A stretch of DNA of 64,000 bases from Acanthochlamys bracteata (Eukaryota > Streptophyta > Magnoliopsida > Pandanales > Velloziaceae): positions 4,434,501 to 4,498,500 of the forward strand of contig CM034131.1 of NCBI GenBank assembly GCA_019914995.1. The letters are read 5' to 3'. The notes beneath the pieces are model-generated. The model saw nothing but the letters and a program-made list of their open reading frames with translations, had not been told where the DNA came from and ran no database searches. Below are positions 11,703 to 23,089 of this stretch, in pieces. How positions within the stretch are numbered: the stretch's first letter is position 1; every line of letters begins with the position of its first letter. The position numbers and the translations under genes are program-made.

Positions 11703-12782
11703 AACAACCCTAGTTAATTAAAATCTAGATTTAAAATTTAAAATTCTTTGATTGTACATATCACTTCATCAAAACGATCTCACTGTCATCGAAATCGTAA
11801 TTGTGTGAGATCGTTTTAGGATTGCGATATTGATCGTAGGATCGCTAAGATCGTGATCTTGAATGCGATCTTATGATTTTCGCAATGGCGTAGAGATGAT
11901 GCAAGAGCAGCAGCACAAGAAGCAGTAGGAGCGGCGACGATGTCACGTCCGCGAAAATCTTGTCGTCTAGTAAGACCGTTGATGTATTGAACAAGAGCGG
12001 CACCTTGTCGAGCAGCGATGTCCATGTATTGAATCATGAACACGGTTATCGGCAAGGGCAACAACAGCAACAAAGCAACACACAGTTGGAAATGGTGTTA
12101 GAGTAGCAGCAGCATGCTTGAGCAGCGAAGATTTGTAAGCAACGTCGTTGAGGAGGAATAAATGATGATTGCGAAGAGTAGTTACACTTCGCTATTCCAA
12201 ACAACAGTTGATCTGAGGAGTGTAGTGTTGATCGCGTACAACAACGTTGAGAACGATGGAACAGCGGCAGCTCGTGGTGGTGGTTACTACGACCGAGGAA
12301 GAAGGAGGTGATTGTTGCTGAGAAAGATTGGGTTTGGTGAAAGGCTGTTGAGTTTGCTGTCAATAGCACCATGTTTTCTTTCGTTCTCAGTTTTCTGATT
12401 TGATATTGTCTTTTGTCTTATCCTAATCATCACAATGTTTTTCACCAGCTTTTTTTATCTGATTGATTACAATTTAAGATTGATAATTCAAGAATATTCT
12501 TTCTGTTGTTGAAGGTATATATAAATTTAATTTATTGACAGTAAAAGAATGGCATTATTATATTTGGCACTGCCCACGCGTATGCTGGAGAGAGCGCTAA
12601 TATGGCAGCAATGTGAATTTTCTTTTACGTTTTTATACTTTACATGACAAGAACAAACAAACTGTTTAAGAATTTTAAAAATTATCGATAAGTAATATCT
12701 TACAATCTTACTTAAAATCCCGATTTTATGATCCTATTGAAGTGCAAAAATCCTACTTAATATCTCGATTTTGACAACCATG
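11703..12782. mobile_element. Non-autonomous hAT-like element B with GC-richer interior
   Basis: The right end, read inward on the minus strand, starts CATGGTTGTCAAAATC, close to the left end of element C (CATGGTTGTTATGATC). The left subterminal zone (11700-11880) shares 'atca.caaaacgatc' and 'gatcttatgatttt' with element C and is dense in GATC words. The interior (11880-12370) is GC-richer, with CAG/AGC-type repeats. Its two open minus-strand frames (12372-12046, 12073-11816) are low-complexity and match no family I know. It may be captured host sequence. No target duplication was found. Confidence 0.5.
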
Positions 12783-12949
12783 CTATCAGCAAAGTCCTAG
12801 AAGTTCTTATCTTTGAAAATTAAGCTTCCATACATTCAACTCTTATAAAGTTGGCAAAGTTATGATAAATTGAACGTTTGACTTAAAATTTTCATACATA
12901 TGACCAAATAGTTAATGAGTTAAGCCTAGGAACAAGATGAAGTTGTCTG

Positions 12950-13400
12950 CAATATACAATCTTTGACTCTAAAACACACAGTGTTCAAACAAAAAACCTT
13001 CGATCAAAAATAAAAAAATTAAAGCTTATTATTTGAATCTATTGAATCAAATAGAACAAATCAAGTACCTGAAAGATTTAGCAGTAGAGACAGGGAGGCT
13101 TTGAAGATTTAGGGTTGAGCGAACGGAAGAGTAGTGAATGAGCGAACAACGGTGGGTGAGCGAATAGCGAGTAGTGAATGTGAGGAGTGAATGAGGGAAT
13201 TAGGTGGTGAGCATGGATAGACTCATATATATGAATATAATTTGTCAAACTCGTGAAGGGTAAACTAGTCATTTTAACTCATAAAGTAGGAAAGTCGTAT
13301 TGCATGTTTGCAAAAATATCGATAAGAAGCTTTTGTTTAGTAAGAAAAGCAGCTTATATTGGTAAAAAGTATGGTTAGCCAAAAGAAAAGCACTCCGTAG
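12950..13400. repeat. Dispersed repeat, copy 2 (first copy at 330-830)
   Basis: Shows the same succession of blocks as 330-830, including 'tatgaatataatttgtcaaa' and 'gaaaagcagcttatattgg', followed by 'aaaagcactcc'. The last two resemble the imperfect palindromic ends of MITE-like elements, but no second end was found. Minus-strand ORF 13272-13078 is not convincing as a protein. Confidence 0.45.
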
Positions 13401-15610
13401 TGAAAACTATATTTGGCTATATGGCGTATATTTGTTTAACTTATTTATCAAAAGACTAAATTGTTTGTGCAAAAATTATTATTCATGGATAATACGTTAT
13501 ATAGAATTGAAGTTAAAAAGATGTTTTTAGGGAAAGTTTGTAAGTATTTAAAATAAGATGCTTTTCTAAAAAAAATTATTTTAAAATTTTTCGTAAAACG
13601 AGCTTGACTTTTTTACTTCAAAAAATTGTACATATAATAAATGTATGATATAGAATTTACATGTGTATATCAAATTTTTATAAAATTTCTAAAAAAATAT
13701 TGTAGAAGATTGTTTGTGAAACGTGGGAATTTTTTTTAAAAAAAAGCAATGTCATAAGCAGTGCCGAGCACCTCTTAATTTTGCCTAGCTATACACAATT
13801 CTTTTATTATTTCATCCTTTCTATGCTTTCTTTAAATAAAAGTATATTCTTTTACATAGACAAATAACCCTTAACTTAAAACTATTTTCCAATAAGAATT
13901 TTCAAATTTTAAATATTAAAATTTAAATTATTTTAATGAGTACAAATACTATTGTAATAATAAGTTGTGAATATTTAATTGTCAATCATGGGACTACAAT
14001 AAATTATAATTTCAATGGTACGTGATATTTAGTTTTCCTCTTGTCTTTTTTTAAATATTCGTAACTAAATTAGTTATAGCTTAATGTATTTTATATACCA
14101 AGTTCGTAATAAAAGTTGGCAAATTTTAACCTAATTCGTTTGGATGAACCCAATTTATACAGATTAGGTCTAACAAATTAAATGCACATCGGCTTTGAGT
14201 AACTGGTAGAAATAAACTTAATGAGAAATTGACTTGTTCAATTTATCTCTAAACATGTATAGGAGTCTTGTATCATATTCTCTACTATATATTAATTGAA
14301 TTTCTATGAGTTGGTTGATCAATTGAATCCAATCGAGTTGGGTTTGGGTGATACAACAATGTAACAACTATTGAATCATTTTGGATCTATTAAATCATTT
14401 TGGATCATATGATCTAAGTCCTATTTGGTCAAATGGGATGGATTACCTATTTGATAGCTTCACCTTTTGAAATACATAATCAAATAAAAGATATAACAAA
14501 ATCCTTATCCATCATAGGCCAATAGCTGGATGTGCCCATTAAAATGGGATTCTTGACATAGATATAGATGATAGTTGATGTATAACTTTTAAAAGTACAA
14601 GCCATAATATAGATGATAGTTGCTATATTATCTTCGAGGACTCATAAAAGAGTAATGAAACCAGTAATGAACTACATTTAAGTAAACCGTTTGCTTTGGC
14701 AATGCTTTTGTTAATATTTAATTACAAGTCCGAAAGTTGTATCAAAATTGTACTTTAAGCTTAATTCTTACAATTTAGCTCCTACAATCGAATTGCTAAG
14801 CTTAATTTGGCACATAATGAAAACCCACATTTGACCGATAAATTGTAGTGAAGCTGCACTATGTGATTGATATGACCTACCATATGCAAAAACATAACCA
14901 TTCGCTTACTTCACTAAACAGGACTTCAAGCAGTTTTTAGTCTAGTCCCACTAGTAAGCCTCACAGATTAAATTTTCAATTCGACACACAGTAATAACCT
15001 AAACCCTAAACTTACTTACGGACTATGTCTATTAATGCAATATTTAGAAACGAGATTAAGAAATAAAAGTCTGATAATGTAGATGAGTGTAATAAAGATG
15101 AGATAAAGAAAATGATAGTCACTTAATTCTATCATGTTTGTATTTAGTTGAGTAAAGATTTAACCATTTTAGGATAGAACTTTAACTATATGAGTAAAAG
15201 AAAATAAAATATTCGTAAATAATTCAAATATACTATTTATTTATGTTAACCTAACTTTATTTTATTAATATAAGTTAAGGAATTAAGTTATTTATTTAAT
15301 ATAAAATTTGGATCATATATCATCAACTAAAAATTACTAAAATGAATATATAAATTATAAGTTATTCCAATAAGAAAATGACAAATATTAATTTTGAATT
15401 TTTTTTAGCAAAACCTCTCTTGGATAACTGAAAGGAAAAATATGTGGAATTTCATAATAAGCCACATATCAACAACAAAAGTAACTAATTATAGACGATT
15501 ACGAAATAATACAATAAGTACGTACCATGAGTAACAGACTTTACCTACTATAATCTTCAAATAAGTAAAATACAATTCTAACATAACAAAATGCAAGGAT
15601 AACTCGTTTC
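13401..15610. other. AT-rich spacer, nothing recognised
   Basis: No domain-bearing frame on either strand. A short 'taaaccctaaact' at about 15000 resembles the telomere repeat but is a single occurrence. Probably old, unclassifiable repeat debris. Confidence 0.5.
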
Positions 15611-15614
15611 AATA

Positions 15615-16052
15615 CAAAATAACATGAGTGTTGTCAAGTCTCGAGAACTTCAGAACCATTTCCGATCAATGAAAGCAAGACAACCTATTGTTTGAGATTT
15701 TCCGGCACGGCTAGAGCTCAACGAACACCCAATTTCCTTCTCCATACATCTTGTTCTTGCAATGCTTATCGATTTGTTGTTTCATGCTATCATCTACTAG
15801 CTGTAAGTGATTCTTCAACTCAAGTAAATTATCATCCCTTTTTGCCTAAGCTGTTTGCTCAGTTCTTCTAAACAAATATGCTCAAAACCTAGTGAGACCA
15901 AAGGAAGGGGGCCGTTGGCCATACACTGCCTGAAAACGAGATGTTTGACTGGCTTAGTAGGTGATTGTATTGTACAAATATTTGGCATCTTTACAAATGT
16001 TAATCCATACATCACATCTCGTCTTAATATGAATCAGAGAAGTATTGCCTAA
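15615..16052 (-). pseudogene. Ty3/gypsy integrase C-terminal relic
   Basis: Three frames of the minus strand together give the end of a gypsy integrase. Around 15960-15890 it shows FQAVYGQRPPS, matching the family 'PF..VYGR.PP' block. Then comes LLELKNHLQLVDDSMKQQID and 'GNWVFVEL', matching the amphipathic helix and 'GD.V..KL.P' barrel of the integrase tail. Frame changes and stops separate the blocks. It is isolated from any LTR and lies just downstream, in the minus sense, of copia A, with which it is unrelated. Confidence 0.65.
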
Positions 16053-16480
16053 ATATTCAAAAGTATAAAACACATTAATGAACATTTAATATGAAAGTGT
16101 ATACTTTGAAAAAAAATCAAATAGAAAAATTAAATCATCATAGTTATATTAAATACAGGCACATAGTTATGCTACATCATAACCCAACAAGCAAAAGATT
16201 GGCATATACTTTAAAGATCTAATAACACAATCAGAGATATGAGAAAATAGAGACCATAAACTTTGAGCACTAACAAACGAAGTTTAATCACTATGTTTTA
16301 CTCCTAACTCCACTCCATCTTTCTCTTTGTCTTTGCATCAAGAAAAGCTAGAGAACCAATCGTAAATATGTTGTTTCTCGTCTCGAGCCACCATAGGAAC
16401 CCCGATTGAAAAAACTAGTAATCGAAGTTTTCGTTCCAAATTAGGTTAGTACCATTCCAACTGATCCTAATTCTCTACCC

Positions 16481-18318
16481 GTCATTTGTGTAAGCCATTT
16501 GGTGTATATTTTGGCCCCCAAAAAACCTTTGTAAAAAAATTATCTGTCAATATTATTTCAACAGTATATATCCAACGACCTTCGGATATATACTAGTCAA
16601 CAGTATTTTTAAAATCTAATGTTTTCTAAATGATTCCTTTATTGAAATAGGAGAAAATGTTTCATTATAATCAATATTATTTCTATAACTGAAATGTTTA
16701 ACAAGTTTTTCGCATTGCCATTTGGGTCGTGTTTGGCCTTAAAGACCCATTTGCACAATACATTTATATCTTTCTATTAATTCAACAAGTTTCCAAACCT
16801 CGATATGCTCCACAGATTTCAACTCATCATTCATGACATCTATCCATTGAGAATTATTAGCACTTCCAATAGCCTATAAAAATAAAATTGGATCATCATC
16901 TATGCTTAACTCAAAATCTGACTTTGTAAGTAAACCAAATAATCATTCACAATAGTGAATTTTCTTTGTCCTTAGTGCTATTCTTGTTGCTCTTTTTACT
17001 TTAGGTTCATCAATATTTATGTCATTATGAATAGTTCCTTTTATTTATTTTTCGTATGAGCTGTTAGATTGTTGTTACTTTAGGTTCATCAACCTAACAT
17101 TTTGAATTTTCACTTTACGTGGCTTTTCATTCTCGCTGACTTTAATATTTTCAATTAACATAATATTTTCAGTTTCAATAATTCTCATGTTATGGTTGGA
17201 TGAAAAAATATGTACCATTTTGACTAACCAATGAAAAACCACTGGTTGTTCCTGTATCAATTTTCCTTTAATGTTGATATAAATTCTTACATTTGCCTTT
17301 CAACCCAAAACATGCGATGTATTAGATTAGGTTTCCTTCATATCCATAATTCAAAATGAATATTTAGAATTGCCTTACTAGGTTGTTAAAGCATGCATCT
17401 ATAATGATTTTAGTAAATACGCCAGCTGTTACAGCATGCATCCATAATGGTTTTAGTACTTTCTTATGAATTACTTAACATACATGTAATCATATTGTTT
17501 ATGGTACGATTATGCCTTTCTGCTACACCAATTATTATCCTGAATATTGTTCTGTTTTATCAATTCTTTCATAATATTCACTGTGTCTATCATATCTGAT
17601 AATTTTCACCTTTCTATTAATTGTCTTTCAACTTCAACAATAAATTATCTTTAATACATTTATTACCTGAGATTTTCATATAACATATAGACATAGTCAT
17701 AATGTTAAAAAAAATTATAATAAAGGTGATAAAATATTTGTGTCCTTTAAAAGATGATATATCAAAAGGTACACAAATGTCAGTATGTATAATCTCAAGA
17801 AGCTTTGTGCTTTTTTTGTGGTTGGTTCATTTTTCTAATAAGTACACATATCAAGAATGGTAAAATCTAAATTTGGAGGGATTTCATAAATGATCAATCT
17901 TTTTAATCTTGATTTGGATATGTGATCCAAATATTTAAACCACAATAAACTGAAGTTCATTTACTAAGCAACGTTTAGTGCCAACATCATGAGACAAGGT
18001 TCAAAGGATTTTAGCATAACAAGTTCATAGCTTTTAATTGGTATAACCCTTTAACATAAGACACCATAACCAATGATATAATTTTGTCTAAACAAACTAA
18101 AATATACATTCCCAAATTTAAAAGCTACTCAAACATGTCAAGTTTTGACAAAGAAAGTAAATTGCAAAAAATACAGAGTACAGTTTGTGTTTCAAAGAAA
18201 TCCAATAGATATTTAGTGTCTAAAATTAAACGGTAAATCACTACATTTTAATAGAAACTTTGACTCGATTTTTCCTGAAAATTATTTTCTCATTTAGACT
18301 TATGATTTAGATCGTAAT
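16481..18318 (-). pseudogene. Copia A: integrase to reverse transcriptase part of pol (relic)
   Basis: Minus-strand copia pol relic. From high to low coordinates: the pre-integrase region just below 18310 (LILDTKYLLDFFET), an integrase core piece near 17640-17540 (KIIRYDRHSEYYERIDKT, equivalent to 'KIIRSDRGGEYYGR'), the integrase-RT linker at 17260-17075 with 'MRIIETENIMLIEN', and the RT start near 16850-16600 with 'NIDYNETFSPIS', the copia 'GIDY.ETFSPV' motif. Many stops and frameshifts are present. The part upstream of 18310 continues past the hAT-like insertion at 19597, which shows they were one gene. Confidence 0.7.
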
Positions 18319-19595
18319 CATGGTTGTTATGATCCCTATTTAAATCTTAAAAATCCTATGATTCTACGATCTTACATCACCAAAACGATCCCATTTAGTC
18401 TAGGATTGCAAACCATGTAGGATCGAGATCTTGAACGTGATATCAGTAAGATCACGACCTAGATGGGATCTTATGATTTCTTCTTTTGAGGGCTATTTTG
18501 CAAATAACCAAACCTTAGAGGATTTTTGAAAAAATGCCTATATAACTGCGTTGCTCGGCTGCATGCAATAGAAATTCCTAATTTTCTTCGTTTTCGTCTT
18601 TGAATCAATGCCGATCACAGGAATATTTCTTCGTTTGAAGCTCTGATTCAATTCTCCATGAAGTTCGAACAGATTTGCTGAGGTACATTCCAAAATCTGG
18701 TTCTCTCTCTCTCCTGTTATGAATGGATGCTGCTCTACTTCGATTTTTTTCTCTATTTATCGATTGGAGAATGGAGAGGAATTGTTTGAAAATTTTCTCT
18801 ACTGATTGTTATTCTCTGTTAGTTCTTCATATGCTGAAAGATTTAGTGGCGCTAGTGGAGACGAAGCTCATGATGAGGAAGAAGACATGGGTGGAGATGA
18901 AGATGATTGTGAGTTGGTTGATGATAATTTCTGTTAGGTTTGTGCTGAGATTTTTAAGTATTGTATGCTATTGTAGCATTAACCATTGAGTATTGACGTG
19001 TGTGTGGTAGGCTTGTAAGTTGTCACCACATTATATCTATTGGTTTGTTCTTGCAGTCTTGCCGTTATGAACTTGTGATAGTAGTAACACAGTGATTGTT
19101 TGTGGTTGAAGTCATGCTGTCTGGTCTTGCAGTCTTGAGTGTTAACTGTTGATGAATGAAGTGCTTCAATATTGGCTTTTTTTGTTAAATTGTTACATTG
19201 ATACATCAGCATGCTACATTGTTACATACTTACATCACTTAGCATTATTAACTTATGGTGAAAAAAAGTACATCTGGAGACCAGAAAATGCCTTGCAGAC
19301 TTGTAAGTTGCAATTGGAAGTTCTGTGATTTCTCTACAGTTCCCAAATATGTTACTTTTGCAATGCACTTATGTTCATTCAATCATGTTTTTCCAGCACT
19401 TCTCTTATCTCTAAATAGACTGAAAGCTTCTCTTCGACGATTCGAGCAAGCATCATTCAAAAGCAAGATCATTAGTAAATTTTTTAAAATATATTAAAAT
19501 ATATTAAAAAAAATTTATTGGTAAGTAAAATCTTACGATATTACTTCAAATTCGGATTTTATGATCCTACTTAAAATCCTTATCCTGAAAACCTT
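18319..19595. mobile_element. hAT-like element C inside copia A, with 8-9 bp target duplication
   Basis: The element is bounded by GATCGTAAT at 18310-18318 and again at 19596-19604. A duplication of 8 bp (ATCGTAAT, if the G is the element's last base) fits hAT; 9 bp would also fit Mutator-like elements. The left end starts CATGGTTGTTATGATC. The right end read inward starts CAAGGTTTTCAGGAT, and imperfect complementarity continues for about 60 bp. Subterminal zones are rich in GATC words. The interior has a frame near 18830-18935 encoding an acidic tail (DEEEDMGGDEDD) ending in a stop, possibly transposase- or host-derived. No transposase core was seen, so it is non-autonomous. Confidence 0.7.
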
Positions 19596-19596
19596 G

Positions 19597-19960
19597 ATCG
19601 TAATGAATCTCTGCATCTTATTTCAGATGTAAGTGGTACAGCTGAATCAATCCACAAAGTATTATAAGTGATTTCAGCTAAATCTGATTGGAAACATCTA
19701 CAAGCACGTCCATCATCAACACCATATCCCACCGAACAACCAAAATATCATACTAAGGAAAACATATTTAGCCAAGCCGCAAACCTTCCTTGCTTAAGCC
19801 CACGAGTAGTAAGCATCACATACCAAATCAACAATTTACCCACACTCAATAATAATTTGAAACTATTTTTCTTCGGCTAACACTGCTTGGAACTCAATTC
19901 CTTTCCTATCAACAATTGTAATAACTATAACTTTGTGGGCTGCAGGAAGCTATTGTAAGA
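19597..19960 (-). pseudogene. Copia A: protease region (relic)
   Basis: The minus strand reads NTLWIDSAVPLTSEI at about 19660-19615. This corresponds to the copia aspartic protease start 'NTWWIDSGAT.H', with the catalytic D followed by SA instead of SG. The frame runs into the target duplication and resumes beyond the hAT-like element. Upstream sequence, in the minus sense, is lost at about 19960, where the gypsy LTR begins, so gag is missing. Confidence 0.6.
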
Positions 19961-19969
19961 AATAGTGAT

Positions 19970-22393
19970 CCTAACATGCAATCTCTCTTGTTTTTATTTT
20001 TTTTTTCCTTTCTTCTTCCTTCCTTCCTCGCTGTTTTGCCCTAACCCATCAGCCGCCATTGCTCCGGCTCCTCTCCAGCGTGAAATCAATCCCTTTCCTG
20101 CGATATTCACTTTATTTCATTTTCTCAAGCCATCCTCCTTCTCATTTTCGGTAGTCCTTATCAATTCCGGCGAGCTACGCCGTGTGGGACAAATTTTCAA
20201 AATTTGTCCGGCAAAGGTAAGTAGATAGAATGTTCCCCTTAACTTGCTAAGTCCTTTCCCTCATTTATTTGTGTTGATTTTCAGCTCCGTTAGTTGATTT
20301 CATGTGAGTTCGCCGCCGGACTTTATTTCGTCGATTCCGGTCGCCGGCGACAAAATTGAAGCTCGTCGTCTATTTCATTGGATTCTACTAGCAGCGTTGG
20401 TCATTTTTACTGCTTTGAACGCACCTTGCCGGAACCCTAGCTCGCCGGAATCCGGCGAACTTTCCGGTGACTTGGTTAGGTGAGTTAAAAATACTTGCTT
20501 CGCGTATTTGTAATTATTGTTAGATGAATTATTAATTCGTTTCGATTTAGGGAATCGTTGGATTGAAAATACGCGACTTGTTGCCGATTCAAGTTGTTTT
20601 AGCATTCGATCGTCTCACCTCGTCGGTAAGCTTCTTGGATTCGTTAGTTAGTACTTATTGTGTAGTGGATTAGAAATTTGAATAAACTGTTGAACGAATG
20701 AAATTGTAGAATGGTTCACCGTATGCTATTAAACCTTGGACTCAAACTTAGTTAGATATTTATTACAAGTATTTGATTTAACTTTCATTAGCGTGCTTAT
20801 TATTGAATATGCTCGTATGCACGTTAGGTGATACGAGTGACTTGAATTCGGACGGTGCGGCTTAGAGTTGACAGTTGATATAAATACTTGCTTGGACTGA
20901 GGGTTACCGTGCCACCTTTTCTTCCTAAATTAACGTTAGGTTTTCGGCACAGGTAGCATTCACTTTGAAAATTCTGGCCTACTTTGTCATTTTCGTTATA
21001 TATTATGATTTATCCTTCATGCTACATATGTCTGTACATGCTTAGATTTATTTCACATCATGTTTATAGTTAGTACTAGCATGTTTACATATTGTAGACT
21101 ATGTGGCATAATTATGAGAATATGCTATATACATGTCAATATTTTCCTTTCATATGTGCATAAGTATAATCACGATAGCATTGAAGGCATTGGGCATAGC
21201 ATGTTCATTGAGTGAAAACCTATTATGTTGCATCTACTTGTTAGGGACTGCATTGGTATGGGACAATGCAGAACCTAACAGGTACTGTCATAACCTATTA
21301 TATTATGCATGCTTGAATGATATATTGATACGGTGGGTCTCAGGAAATACTGGGCACTGAAATATATGGATAGCCGGTGGGTCCCAGGATATACTGGGCA
21401 TCGAGTTATAAGTTATGGATTGTCGGTGGGTCCCAGGATATACTGGGCACCGAGCTGTGATGATATTATTTGCCGGTGGGTTCCAGAATATATTGGGCAC
21501 CGAGCTTATCTGTGCTTTGATATATATAAAAGTATTACATATGTATGCTTGTATGATATACCCGATAGCGTGATGTGAGTTGGAGATGTAATCTCACTCG
21601 ATCGCCTATTTTGTATGATTGTTACACTTGATGCATCCGCATACTTCATTACATATATTGCTTGCATGGGTGCACTATATATATGTATATATATTATAGT
21701 CTTGAGAGTGTCGCACAACATTGTTTCATATTATCGTATATCTCTGCTAAGAACTGAGTCGGTATGGAACGATTCAGGACTTAGTAGAACATAATCTGAT
21801 CTATCATTGCATCTGCTTCATGTAGATAGTACTATAATGCCTACTTAATGCATTATCTAAATTGGGCATTCTGCTGTTTTACCTCACTGAGACTGGGCTC
21901 ACCCTCTTTTCTCTTCTTTGGTCTCCCCAGATAGGTCAGAAACTAGCGGGCGCTGATTAGACTCGATATTGCTGGACTGAGAGCGTACGGAGGGTACTTC
22001 ATAAAACTTTTAGCATGTAGTTAGCTCTGTAATCCTCGAAGGATATTGATTTTTCTTATACTTTATTGTATGTGGTATTGTGATAGTATTTATTTTGGAT
22101 TGTAATAGGTGTTACGGCTACTGGTAGCCACTAGTGGTATTTTGTTTGTGAAAAATGATTTTTATGCTGTTCGTTTTTCTTATTTTGAATTTTTGATGAT
22201 AAGTATAATTATTATTACTTATACAGGTTCTCCCTATTAAATTTTTAGGGAAGATTATGTCAAAAATTTTCGAATGTTGGCAAGTTAGTTTTATTGAGTT
22301 TTGGGTCAGGCTTACTGGATTAGGCCGAGTTTGGGCCTTGTCTAGACTCGATTTAGTCCAGTGCCGGTCAGGGTCTAGTTTTGGGTCTTGACA
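19970..22393 (+). repeat. Ty3/gypsy long LTR, 5'-truncated copy
   Basis: Matches the solo LTR at 52299-55576. Shared landmarks are the GC-rich CCGG block with 'gaaccctagctcgccgg' (20430), 'ttacctcactgagactgg' (21879; 55104 in the other copy), 'tctgtaatcctcgaagga' (22025), and the end 'tccagtgccggtca...cttgaca' at 22393. The first bases (TGTAACATCCC in the other copy) are missing, so the start near 19970 is a truncation. Gypsy gag follows almost at once, without a primer-binding site, so the leader is also deleted. The GC-rich 5' part contains spurious ORFs. Confidence 0.7.
21331..21510 (+). repeat. Tandem repeat inside the gypsy LTR, about four units
   Basis: The word 'ggtgggt(c/t)(c/t)cagga' followed by 'tactgggca' recurs at 21332, 21376, 21425 and 21475, giving unit lengths of about 44-50 bp. 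The related solo LTR at 52299-55576 has no such array at the matching place, so the expansion is private to this copy or subfamily. Confidence 0.75.
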
Positions 22394-22419
22394 ACAATAG
22401 TGACAATCGACACACCTCT

Positions 22420-22790
22420 CGTGTCCGCTATCCTCAGTTTGATAGAACGGAGCCTCACAAGTGAATCTATTCAGTAGAGAAATACTTTAAGTTTTACCCT
22501 AAATCGCATTGGGAGAAAGCCTCAATAGCTACATTACACTTTCACGGAGAAGCCAATGGATGCTACCAAAGCTACAAACGAGATCGTCTGCAACACTCAT
22601 GGGAGGGAATTAAAGAAGGCCTTTCGCTATGTTTCACTCCAAAAACTTATGAGAACCCGAGCTTCTCATTGCAAAAGCTCACACAAATCGGCTCATTAAG
22701 TGAGTACCAAGCAACGTTGTATTCGCATATTATACTATTGAAGAACACTTGATTGGACATTTTGGTGGGGATTAAAAGACCGCATTGCCT
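22420..22790 (+). pseudogene. Ty3/gypsy gag capsid relic
   Basis: The translation gives RYPQFDRTEPH, then SVEKYFKFY, 'HFHGEANG' and 'SLQKLTQIGSLSEYQATLYS'. These are the blocks of the plant gypsy Retrotrans_gag domain ('VEKYF..Y', 'HL.G.A..W', 'L..L.Q.G.V.EY...FE'). Small frame changes are present. The zinc knuckle and everything up to the protease are deleted. Confidence 0.7.
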
Positions 22791-22859
22791 AGACATTATG
22801 GCAATTCAATTGCAAGATCTTCAGACTGCTTAGTGGTTTAGTGGTCAATGCTTATCCTT

Positions 22860-23075
22860 TCCGTCTAGGTTGTATGGATTTGCTTTGGGAATCCAATGGT
22901 TGGAAAGCCATGATTTATTAGCAACTATAAGCGCACTGAGATGTGATTTTCTATTCAGCGCCAAAAATTTCTACTGCTTGGCATACGTGAGAGTGTGTCG
23001 CAGCTGGACGCCTAGATCTTTTCATTGTTCTATGCAGTTCCTTCTAGTAGGACCAGCGGTTGATGCTCATTCAAA
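22860..23075 (+). pseudogene. Ty3/gypsy protease region relic
   Basis: The frame contains ALGIQWLESHDLLATISAL, matching the plant gypsy 'LG.QWL..LG.....' block at the end of the retropepsin domain. The catalytic DTG part, which should lie upstream, is missing. The frame is open from 22870 to 23145 but drifts out of the gypsy frame. Confidence 0.6.
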
Positions 23076-23089
23076 TGACCCCACTAGCT

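Noticed and set aside
11816..12372. Overlapping Cys/Ser- and Ala-rich minus-strand ORFs
   Set aside because: Low-complexity products of a CAG/AGC-type stretch inside hAT-like element B. No domain, and both frames compete.
15000..15015. 'taaaccctaaact' resembling the plant telomere repeat
   Set aside because: A single imperfect unit in AT-rich DNA, not an array.
19965..20228. 87-codon Phe/Pro-rich plus-strand ORF, signal-peptide-like start
   Set aside because: It lies in the start of the gypsy LTR, whose poly-T and CCGG stretches create it. The homologous LTR at 52299 does not conserve the frame.
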